NCBI RefSeq assembly: GCF_943193015.1
Contig: NZ_CALPCM010000061.1
Location: 1 to 9,864 of the forward strand
Origin: Hominisplanchenecus_A murintestinalis
Lineage (GTDB): Bacteria > Bacillota > Clostridia > Lachnospirales > Lachnospiraceae
Reading direction: 5' to 3'
Length of the DNA: 9,864 nt
The position numbers and the translations under genes are program-made. Below are positions 1-5,578 of the stretch, one piece after another (the first letter of the stretch is position 1; each line of letters begins with the position of its first letter). The notes below the pieces were generated by a model. The model was not told where the DNA came from. It was given only the letters and a program-made list of their open reading frames with translations, and did not search any database.

Positions 1-62
1 CAATAAGCAGCTTAAATACAGTAACTATGTGGCTTTCAACCACTTTCACGGCACAGCTGTGA

Positions 63-365
63 ATAATTCAGGTTAAAGTAACAGAAATCGCAAAAGGCGT
101 ATTTCAGAAGAATAAGAAGATCACGCAGGTGGAGATTGGCTCAAACGTAAAGAAGATTGGCTCAAAGAGCTTCTTCAACTGCAAAAGTCTTGGAAAGGTC
201 ACGTTTAAGAACAGGAATGCAGTAAAGATCGGAAGTAAGGCGTTCTCCGGGATTAAAAAGAACTGCAAAGTGACGGTTCCAAAGAAGATGTCAAAGAAGA
301 ACTTTAATAAGCTGCAAAAAGGGATGAGAAGCGCTGGGAAAAAAGTTGTTTATAAAAAACGGTAA
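63..365 (+). pseudogene. C-terminal remnant of a BspA-type leucine-rich-repeat surface protein
   Basis: This frame is open from just after an in-frame stop at 60-62 to the TAA at 363-365. It encodes about 100 residues that read as the end of a BspA-like (LRR_5) surface protein. Visible units are VTEIAKGVFQKNKKITQVEI, then GSNVKKIGSKSFFNCKSL, then AVKIGSKAFSGI, followed by a lysine-rich tail. In this family the repeats sit on secreted, surface-exposed proteins. The reading frame has no signal peptide, no upstream repeats and no plausible start. The GTG at 129 lies inside a repeat and has no Shine-Dalgarno sequence. I therefore read it as a truncated fragment of a larger gene rather than an intact small protein. 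The product is very basic, as such C-terminal ends often are. The family call is fairly secure; the pseudogene status is inferred from the missing 5' part. Confidence 0.65.
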
Positions 366-384
366 CTCCTTTTTGCTTCATATT

Positions 385-450
385 AAAAAAGAGATTGTGC
401 AGACTGGATGGATAAAGATTAAAGGTAAGAAACAATATTTTAAAACGTAA
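385..450 (+). pseudogene. Fragment resembling a cell-wall-binding (choline/glucan-binding type) repeat
   Basis: Read in frame from 385, about 21 codons end at the TAA at 448-450. They contain QTGWIKIKGKKQYFKT, which matches the pattern of cell-wall-binding repeats: a Gly-Trp pair, a short basic turn, then Gly-Lys and an aromatic pair. It is in a different frame from the LRR remnant that ends 20 bases upstream, and it has no start codon or ribosome binding site. The simplest reading is the last repeat of a decayed surface protein, perhaps the same gene after frameshifts. The match is short, so chance resemblance is possible. Confidence 0.4.
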
Positions 451-468
451 GATGCATTTATACGGAGG

Positions 469-504
469 GAGAGACATTCACAGATGGGTGTCTCTTCTTT
501 TTTT
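469..504 (+). terminator. Rho-independent terminator after the surface-protein remnants
   Basis: AGAGACAT (470-477) pairs with GTGTCTCT (488-495) as an 8-bp stem with one G-T pair and a 10-base loop. A T-rich run follows at 496-504. It lies between the remnants and the PadR promoter, so it should insulate the operon from upstream transcription. Confidence 0.75.
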
Positions 505-530
505 GCGTATTAAAAAAGTGTAAATAGGTA

Positions 531-559
531 TTGACTTTATATATTATATTGAATATAAT
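531..559 (+). promoter_or_regulatory. Sigma-A promoter of the padR operon
   Basis: TTGACT (531-536) and TATAAT (554-559) are separated by exactly 17 bases, close to the ideal vegetative promoter. Transcription would begin near 566, leaving a short leader before the PadR start at 626. Such a strong promoter in front of a regulator fits a gene kept down by its own product. Confidence 0.75.
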
Positions 560-562
560 ATA
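540..562. promoter_or_regulatory. Perfect 23-bp palindrome over the -10 box, probable PadR operator
   Basis: TATATTATATT (540-550) and AATATAATATA (552-562) are exact reverse complements around a single central G. The palindrome covers the -10 hexamer at 554-559. PadR proteins bind palindromes as dimers, commonly at their own promoters, so this is the obvious operator. The AT-only arms make chance symmetry somewhat easier than in mixed sequence, but 11 perfect pairs at this exact place is persuasive. Confidence 0.6.
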
Positions 563-612
563 GATAACAAAAATATATAGATGAATTATATATATATAAA
601 AATGAAAGGTAT

Positions 613-619
613 AAGGAGG
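613..619 (+). promoter_or_regulatory. Ribosome binding site that fixes the PadR start
   Basis: AAGGAGG lies six bases before the ATG at 626. The in-frame ATG at 581 has only AT-rich sequence ahead of it, so 626 is the likely start. Confidence 0.75.
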
Positions 620-625
620 ACGCGT

Positions 626-952
626 ATGATTTATCAGTTGGGCTCTACCCTTACTGATGCGATTGTGCTGGCGATTATATCCAGGGGGGACGCCTATGGC
701 TATTCTATCTCGCAGCAGGTGAAGAAGGTGGCGGATATTAAGGAATCTACTCTGTACCCGGTTCTGCGCAGACTGCAGCAGAAAGGATATCTGGAGACAT
801 ATGACCAGCCGTATCAGGGAAGGAACAGGAAGTATTACGTGATTACGGAGGCAGGGAAACAGCAATATCAATTTTATATGGAAGAGTGGAAGAAATACCG
901 TATGGAAGTGGAGAAAATTATGATGGGAGGTATGGAGAATGAACAGGGATGA
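626..952 (+). CDS. PadR family transcriptional regulator (short, PadR-s2-like)
   Basis: A 108-residue winged-helix repressor. PadR-family hallmarks are in order: an N-terminal helix, DAYGYSISQQV at about residues 22-32, the recognition-helix segment ESTLYPVLRRLQQKGYL at about 40-56, and the wing GRNRKYYVITEAGK at about 65-78. A short C-terminal helix (80-100) should form the dimer. An in-frame ATG 15 codons upstream would give 123 residues, but the strong Shine-Dalgarno at 613-619 and the family's usual N-terminus favour this start. It overlaps the DUF1700 gene by 14 bases, so the two are translationally coupled. PadR proteins of this compact type usually repress their own operon until a ligand or stress relieves them; the palindrome over the promoter supports that here. 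The inducer cannot be told from sequence. Confidence 0.9.
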   Translation: MIYQLGSTLTDAIVLAIISRGDAYGYSISQQVKKVADIKESTLYPVLRRLQQKGYLETYDQPYQGRNRKYYVITEAGKQQYQFYMEEWKKYRMEVEKIMMGGMENEQG

Positions 953-1520
953 ATTTTTACGGGAATTATCCAGGGAGCTGCGCAGGCTGCCGCGGGACGA
1001 ATATGAAAAAGCGATGGACTATTATGTGGAATTTTTTAACGATGCGGGACCGGAAAATGAGAAAACAGTGATTGCTGATTTGGGGACGCCGAAGGAAGTA
1101 GCGGCGCAGATTATTATGGATGCGGCGGTGGAAAGGATGCATGAACCGCCAAAGTCAGCACGGAGGGGACTTGGAACAATTTGGATGGTAATTCTCGGGG
1201 TCTGCGCGGCGCCGATTGCCCTGCCGTTTGCGTTTGTAATCCTGATGTTGGTGGGGATGCTGCTTTTGAGCGCAGGGATGGTTGTCCTGGGGCTTTTGAT
1301 AGCTGAGGCAGGCTTGTTTGCCGGAGGCGTAATCGGTGTGGTGTGTGGAATTATCCTTCTATTTTCTCAGCCGGCATCTGCGCTGACGGGGCTGGGGCTG
1401 GGGCTGGCGTTTATTGGTCTTAGTATTTTAGGCGCTTTTCTTGTATGTAAAGTATTTAAAGGGATGATAAAAGCAATCCGGGCATTATTTCAAAGAATTT
1501 TCAGGAGGAAAAAAGCATGA
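939..1520 (+). CDS. DUF1700/HAAS-domain membrane protein
   Basis: A 193-residue protein with a soluble N-terminal HAAS-type helical domain and a hydrophobic C-terminal part. Residues 1-65 include MNRDEFLRELSRELRRLP, a Y-MDYYVEFFNDAG segment and the LGTPKEVAAQI motif, all typical of DUF1700. Residues about 80-172 form three or four membrane spans rich in Gly, Leu, Val and Ala. The tail (173-193) is strongly basic and should stay in the cytoplasm. The start overlaps the end of the PadR gene and has GGGAGG at 925-930. Genes of this family lie between a PadR regulator and a DUF4097 gene in many Firmicutes; the HAAS domain is thought to take part in signalling with its partners, although the molecular role is not established. 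The family call is firm; function is unknown. Confidence 0.88.
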   Translation: MNRDEFLRELSRELRRLPRDEYEKAMDYYVEFFNDAGPENEKTVIADLGTPKEVAAQIIMDAAVERMHEPPKSARRGLGTIWMVILGVCAAPIALPFAFVILMLVGMLLLSAGMVVLGLLIAEAGLFAGGVIGVVCGIILLFSQPASALTGLGLGLAFIGLSILGAFLVCKVFKGMIKAIRALFQRIFRRKKA

Positions 1521-2743
1521 AGAGGTATCAGAAAGTTTTGCTGCTTACAGCAGGGATATTGGTGATAGGCGGAGGAATCCTGGCAACTGCGGGACTTGCG
1601 ATGGGCGGTGTTCCGGGATTTTGGATTACAGAGAAAGGGATTCAGACGGCAGAAGATATCAGGGGGACGTTTGTAGAGAAAAAAGTACCTTTGTCTGACG
1701 TCAGCAGTTTGGATATCAATTGCGTAGAAGGAAATGTGGAGTTTCTTTTGGGGGATGATTTTCATCTGGAATACGGTTATGATGATGCGTTTCTTAGCGT
1801 TAAGAACGAGAAGAAGGACGGCATTTATCATTTTACCAGTGATTATGTAAAACAGGCGGGGTGGTATGGCGCAGGATTTTTCTGGGGAGATACGGTGAAC
1901 AGTAAGGAGAGCTATGTGCGGATTTATGTGCCGAGGGGGACGAAGCTGAAAGATTTAAACCTGGTAAATGAATATGGAAAGATTAAGATGGATATCAATG
2001 GAGCAGGATGTGAAAAAACTGTGATGAAGATGGAATCGGGAAGCGCATGGGTGAACGGCCTGACAAGCGGGCATACAGAAGTACAGGCAGAGTATGGGGA
2101 TGTCGAAATGGAGGACTGTGACGTAGGAAAAATGACCCTGAAAGGGGAGGGCGGGAGCTACAGATTGTCAGATATCCAGGCGGAAGAAATGAAGCTTGAG
2201 GAAATGTATGGAGAAATTGCCCTGAGCAGAATTTCAGGGGGAATTATGACAGTAAAGAGCGAGTCCGGGAATACCAAAATAGAGGAGATGAGCGGGAAAG
2301 AGCTTTCTCTGGTTAATGAGTACGGAGAGATCACAATGCAAAATGTGACAACAGATACGTTTGTCCATATCAAGAGCGGAGACAGTGGAAATATCAGAAT
2401 ACAGGACATAAAAACCGGACAGATGAAACTTGAAACAGAGGGCGGAGATGTGGAAGGCAAGAAAGTAGAACTTGGAACGGCGGACATTCAAGTTGCATAT
2501 GGGAAATGTGAACTATACGAACTGAATGCAAAAGATGTAAAGGTATCAAGCGAAAGTGGAAATGTAAAACTTGCAATGGCAGGAAAAGAAAAAGAATACC
2601 AGATGAGCCTTATGACAGAGTTTGGGGAAGTATCTGTCAACGGGAAAAAGCAGGGGAATAATATTCTTTTGGAGAGGGAGAAAGCAAAAAGAAAGCTTGA
2701 GGTAAAGAGTGAGGAAGGGAATATCTGGGTAGATACGGAATGA
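1517..2743 (+). CDS. DUF4097 family beta-strand-repeat protein, membrane anchored
   Basis: A 408-residue protein whose ATG overlaps the preceding TGA (ATGA), with AGGAGG at 1503-1508. Residues about 7-30 form a single hydrophobic segment, after MKRYQK, that acts as an uncleaved signal anchor; no lipobox cysteine is visible. From about residue 60 the protein is built of short beta strands. From 150 onward it shows a very regular ladder in which turns end in Tyr-Gly (EYG, MYG, AYG, EFG) or small residue-Gly (ESG, EGG, DSG), usually 19 residues apart. This fits a beta-helix or beta-solenoid of the DUF4097/adhesin-like type on the outer face of the membrane. It is the third gene of the PadR-DUF1700-DUF4097 operon. 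DUF4097 proteins have been linked to envelope functions, but no specific ligand can be named. Confidence 0.88.
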   Translation: MKRYQKVLLLTAGILVIGGGILATAGLAMGGVPGFWITEKGIQTAEDIRGTFVEKKVPLSDVSSLDINCVEGNVEFLLGDDFHLEYGYDDAFLSVKNEKKDGIYHFTSDYVKQAGWYGAGFFWGDTVNSKESYVRIYVPRGTKLKDLNLVNEYGKIKMDINGAGCEKTVMKMESGSAWVNGLTSGHTEVQAEYGDVEMEDCDVGKMTLKGEGGSYRLSDIQAEEMKLEEMYGEIALSRISGGIMTVKSESGNTKIEEMSGKELSLVNEYGEITMQNVTTDTFVHIKSGDSGNIRIQDIKTGQMKLETEGGDVEGKKVELGTADIQVAYGKCELYELNAKDVKVSSESGNVKLAMAGKEKEYQMSLMTEFGEVSVNGKKQGNNILLEREKAKRKLEVKSEEGNIWVDTE

Positions 2744-2804
2744 TTTTGCTGTCTAAGAACTTTCAAAATGTGGTTTATTATGGGATTTAGCCGCTATCTG
2801 TCTC

Positions 2805-2833
2805 TGGATTTTACCGGCTGTCTGTGGTATGAT
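2805..2833 (+). promoter_or_regulatory. Weak candidate promoter for aroD
   Basis: TATGAT (2828-2833) is a fair -10 box; 17 bases upstream is only TGGATT (2805-2810), a poor -35. No terminator is evident after the DUF4097 gene, so aroD may also receive read-through from the upstream operon. Confidence 0.25.
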
Positions 2834-2881
2834 AAATTATCAGAGAAAAATATACCATATACAAGAAGAGGAGAATAGGCG

Positions 2882-3643
2882 ATGAGTGCCATAGTAGAAA
2901 TAAGAAATGTGAAGATTGGAGAAGGGACGCCCAAAATCTGCGTCCCTCTTACAGCGTCCACAAGAGAAAGCATCTGTACATCGGCAGAAGCATTGAAGGG
3001 ACACCCCTTTGACATGGTGGAATGGCGCGCGGATTTTTTTGAAGAGCTTTTGGATCCACAGGCAGTAAATGAGACACTGCAGGAGCTTCGTGAAATTCTG
3101 GGGGATATTCCCCTGCTGTTTACTGTCCGCACAAAAGAGGAAGGGGGGAATGTTCGTCTGGATGCGGAAACATATCTGGGAGTGAATATCCGGGCGATGA
3201 GGACAGGGCTGCCAGATTTAGTTGATGCAGAAATATTCCGCGGGGATGATATCACGTACATGATGGTGGAAGCGGCACATGGCCAGGGTATGAAAGTGAT
3301 CGCGTCCAACCATGATTTTAGCAGGACGCCGAAGAAGGAAGAATTGATGCGGCGGCTCTGTAAAATGCAGGAAATGGAGGCAGATATTGCCAAACTGGCG
3401 GTAATGCCCAGGACAGAGAGGGATGTATTGACGCTTTTGGACGCGACGCTGGCTATGAAGGAACTTCACCAGGATACGCCGATAGTGACAATGGCAATGG
3501 GAGAACTGGGAGTGATCAGCCGGCTGGCAGGGCAGCTTTTTGGGTCGGCGATTACGTTCGGAAGCGTAGGTGAGGTGTCTGCGCCCGGGCAGATTCCAGT
3601 GGAAAAGTTATATGAGTTTTTGAAAGATTTAAAATTAGGCTAA
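2882..3643 (+). CDS. aroD: Type I 3-dehydroquinate dehydratase
   Basis: A 253-residue class I dehydroquinase, which dehydrates 3-dehydroquinate to 3-dehydroshikimate through a Schiff base in the shikimate pathway, in the cytoplasm. The active-site set appears complete and sits one residue later than in the Salmonella enzyme as I remember its numbering: E47 and R49 (MVEWRAD), R83 and E87 (TVRTKEEGG), the general base H144 (ASNHDF), the Schiff-base K171 (ADIAKLAVMP), R214 (GVISRLAG), S233 and Q237 (EVSAPGQIP). Length is normal for the family. An AGAGGAG site (2866-2872) precedes the ATG. It stands alone between two other operons with its own terminator, and no other shikimate-pathway gene is in the window. 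Nothing is truncated or abnormal. Confidence 0.96.
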   Translation: MSAIVEIRNVKIGEGTPKICVPLTASTRESICTSAEALKGHPFDMVEWRADFFEELLDPQAVNETLQELREILGDIPLLFTVRTKEEGGNVRLDAETYLGVNIRAMRTGLPDLVDAEIFRGDDITYMMVEAAHGQGMKVIASNHDFSRTPKKEELMRRLCKMQEMEADIAKLAVMPRTERDVLTLLDATLAMKELHQDTPIVTMAMGELGVISRLAGQLFGSAITFGSVGEVSAPGQIPVEKLYEFLKDLKLG

Positions 3644-3670
3644 GGCAAAATCGCTGTGAAAGTCCGCACG

Positions 3671-3713
3671 GTCCTGAAATTTTTCGGATGCGAAGGGTTT
3701 CAGGGCTTTTTTT
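3671..3713 (+). terminator. Rho-independent terminator of aroD
   Basis: GTCCTGAAA (3671-3679) pairs with TTTCAGGGC (3698-3706) as a 9-bp stem with one wobble pair. The loop can form a small inner stem (TTCG with CGAA). Seven T residues follow at 3707-3713. It separates aroD from the sporulation operon. Confidence 0.85.
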
Positions 3714-3769
3714 GCGCACTGATATAGTGGGATTAAGTAAGAATAAGAAAGCGATGGTGCGGTAAAATT

Positions 3770-3777
3770 TTGTCGAT
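3770..3777 (+). promoter_or_regulatory. Possible Spo0A box upstream of spoIIGA
   Basis: TTGTCGAT differs by one base from the Spo0A-box consensus TTGTCGAA. It lies about 70 bases before the expected transcription start of spoIIGA, a position compatible with an upstream activator site. A second, weaker box-like sequence, read on the minus strand as TTGTCAAA, covers the -35 region at 3803-3810. Confidence 0.4.
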
Positions 3778-3803
3778 AAGAAATCAGAAATTGCTTCCCG
3801 GAT

Positions 3804-3836
3804 TTGACAAATTTCTTTTCCTGGATTTCATATAAT
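3804..3836 (+). promoter_or_regulatory. spoIIG-type promoter with long -35/-10 spacing
   Basis: A perfect TTGACA (3804-3809) and a perfect TATAAT (3831-3836) are 21 bases apart, too far for normal sigma-A recognition. The Bacillus subtilis spoIIG promoter is known for a similar overlong spacing and dependence on phosphorylated Spo0A bound at or near the -35. The same arrangement is inferred here. Confidence 0.6.
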
Positions 3837-3883
3837 TGGAAATGCCTAATCCAAGTGCTTCATAAGGGCGTGGGAGGTGTTTC

Positions 3884-4663
3884 GTGTATTATGAATTTTA
3901 CATAGATATATTCTTTCTGGAAAATATGATGCTGGACTATATCGTACTTGCGCTGACGGGAAGCATCCTGAAATGGAAAAGAGATTTCAGACTGCTGTTT
4001 CTTGCAGCATTTACCGGAGCTTTGGGAGCATGTATGCTCATGGTAAGCCCGTTTCGTGGGATTCCGGCAGTGATGATTGCCGGATATGTATTGACGGCAG
4101 TTTTGATGGTCAGAATTGCTTATGGCATCTCGCAGAAACATTTGCTGGCAAAAGGGCTCCTCTGCTTTTCTTGTACTGCATTTTTGACAGGGGGGATTTT
4201 CCAGGCGGTGTCTGCACAGTTTTCATTTTCTGTTCCGACAGCGGCGTTTGTGAGCGCGGGAGTACTCACGGTATTTTTGAGAGGATATCAAGGTGTAAAA
4301 TTCAAGACACAGAATTTTTATGATGTCACGTTGGGCTTCCATGGAAAAACCGTATGTGTCAGGGCTCTGAGGGATACGGGAAACCAGCTGAAAGACCCGC
4401 TTACGGGAAAGCCTGTAAGCATACTGGCTTATGATGCTGCCAGGGGGCTTTTGGATAAGGATGCAAAAATGTTTTATATTCCGTTCCATTCTATTGGAAA
4501 AAGCAGCGGCCTGCTGCCGGGAATGACATTAGATTATATGAACATCAGGCGGGAAAAAGACTTACAGCGGCTGGAGCGACCGGTGATTGCAGTGAGTAAA
4601 GAGCCTGTGAACCGGGATGGAAAGTATCAGCTGATTCTTCATCCCCAGCTTTTGGATGAATAG
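3884..4663 (+). CDS. spoIIGA: Sporulation sigma-E processing aspartic peptidase SpoIIGA
   Basis: A 259-residue membrane protease that cleaves the pro-sequence from pro-sigma E in the mother cell after a signal from the forespore. Residues 1-135 contain about five membrane spans, beginning with MYYEFYIDIFFLENMMLDYI, the typical N-terminus of clostridial members. The cytoplasmic C-terminal half carries the aspartic-protease motif DTGN at 164-167 with catalytic D164, followed by DPLTGKPVSI, then IPFHSIGKSSGLLPGM (199-214) and the C-terminal PVIAVSKEPVNRDGKYQLIL. It is somewhat shorter than the roughly 310-residue Bacillus protein. The start is GTG, chosen because GGGAGG (3872-3877) lies six bases before it. 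The sigE gene follows after 11 bases, so enzyme and substrate are made together. Confidence 0.95.
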   Translation: MYYEFYIDIFFLENMMLDYIVLALTGSILKWKRDFRLLFLAAFTGALGACMLMVSPFRGIPAVMIAGYVLTAVLMVRIAYGISQKHLLAKGLLCFSCTAFLTGGIFQAVSAQFSFSVPTAAFVSAGVLTVFLRGYQGVKFKTQNFYDVTLGFHGKTVCVRALRDTGNQLKDPLTGKPVSILAYDAARGLLDKDAKMFYIPFHSIGKSSGLLPGMTLDYMNIRREKDLQRLERPVIAVSKEPVNRDGKYQLILHPQLLDE

Positions 4664-4674
4664 GAGGGATTCTT

Positions 4675-5415
4675 ATGGTAATCAAAGTTGCAATGCCGCG
4701 TCATTTTCAATTCCGTGTCGTATCGACACTGCCCAGCCTTTTGATGGGGCGGGGGAATGATATCCACTATATAGGAGGGAGCGAGGTGCTGCCGCCGCCG
4801 TTGTCAGCCCATCAGGAAGCAAAGGCCATCGAGAATCTTGAGACAGACCATAACAGTGAGGCAAAGACAATGCTGATTGAGCATAATCTGCGGCTGGTGG
4901 TTTACATAGCGAAAAAGTTTGACAATACGGGAGTGGGCGTGGAAGATTTGACGTCTATAGGTACAATAGGGCTGATAAAAGCAATCAATACATTCAATCC
5001 GGGAAAAAATATCAAGCTGGCCACTTATGCGTCCAGGTGTATCGAAAATGAAATTCTAATGTATTTGAGAAGGAACAACAAGACAAAGATGGAAGTATCG
5101 ATTGATGAGCCTCTGAACGTGGACTGGGACGGGAATGAGCTGTTGCTTTCAGATATCCTGGGAACAGATGAGGATGTGATTTATAAAGATATGGAGACAG
5201 AGGTGGAGCGGAAACTTCTGATGAAAGCTATCGGAAAACTTACGGACAGAGAGCAGACCATTGTAAGACTGCGGTTTGGGCTGAATACTCTGGACGGGGA
5301 GGAGAGGACGCAGAAAGAGGTTGCGGATTTGCTGGGGATTTCCCAGTCTTACATTTCAAGGCTTGAAAAGAAAATTATGAAGAGGCTGAAGAAAGAGATT
5401 GTGAGGTTTGAATAG
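4675..5415 (+). CDS. sigE: RNA polymerase sporulation sigma factor, pro-sigma E
   Basis: A 246-residue early mother-cell sigma factor. About 31 N-terminal residues form the inhibitory pro-sequence; the cleavage region is recognised at HYIGGSEVLPPPL (31-43), which matches the YYIGGSEALPPPL junction of Bacillus pro-sigma E. Region 2 is at about 61-136, with the core-binding and -10 recognition segment GVEDLTSIGTIGLIKAI and TYASRCIENEILMYLRR. Region 4 is at about 180-245, with the helix-turn-helix TQKEVADLLGISQSYISRLE. The ATG has GGAGGG (4663-4668) that overlaps the spoIIGA stop; an ATG six codons later lacks such a site. The product must be trimmed by SpoIIGA before it can direct mother-cell genes. 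Motif match is strong throughout. Confidence 0.96.
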   Translation: MVIKVAMPRHFQFRVVSTLPSLLMGRGNDIHYIGGSEVLPPPLSAHQEAKAIENLETDHNSEAKTMLIEHNLRLVVYIAKKFDNTGVGVEDLTSIGTIGLIKAINTFNPGKNIKLATYASRCIENEILMYLRRNNKTKMEVSIDEPLNVDWDGNELLLSDILGTDEDVIYKDMETEVERKLLMKAIGKLTDREQTIVRLRFGLNTLDGEERTQKEVADLLGISQSYISRLEKKIMKRLKKEIVRFE

Positions 5416-5444
5416 AAATATCTTTTGGCTGTTAGTGGGCAGTA

Positions 5445-5470
5445 TCCCCTGGCTTTTGCCGGGGGATTTT
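5445..5470 (+). terminator. Rho-independent terminator of spoIIGA-sigE
   Basis: TCCCCTGGC (5445-5453) pairs with GCCGGGGGA (5458-5466) as a 9-bp GC-rich stem with one wobble and a TTTT loop, followed by TTTT at 5467-5470. It closes the sporulation operon. Confidence 0.85.
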
Positions 5471-5500
5471 ATATGGGCAAATTTGCATGTACAGAAAAGC

Positions 5501-5529
5501 TTGTACTCTGATTGAAAGTATGTTAAAGT
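5501..5529 (+). promoter_or_regulatory. Weak candidate promoter for the hydrogenase gene
   Basis: TTGTAC (5501-5506) and TAAAGT (5524-5529) are 17 bases apart. Each matches the vegetative hexamer at four positions. The gene needs a promoter in this interval because a strong terminator lies just upstream; this is the best pair I can see. Confidence 0.3.
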
Positions 5530-5578
5530 TTTGTCAGTAAACATGTTTTAACAAAAAGCTTCAAATGGAGGATGAGCT

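Noticed and set aside
2..76. Open frame at the left edge that might be the end of an upstream gene
   Set aside because: Only 24 codons are visible, with no recognisable similarity, so it cannot be supported.
129..365. Small intact 78-residue protein beginning with GTG at 129
   Set aside because: The GTG is inside an LRR unit, no Shine-Dalgarno precedes it, and repeat-like sequence continues upstream in the same frame.
581..625. Extended N-terminus for the PadR protein
   Set aside because: The ATG at 581 lacks a ribosome binding site and the added residues are encoded by AT repeats; the AAGGAGG before 626 is far better.
2794..3393. 199-codon open frame on the minus strand opposite aroD
   Set aside because: It lies wholly over a gene with a complete active site and shows a serine-rich low-complexity translation typical of an antisense shadow.
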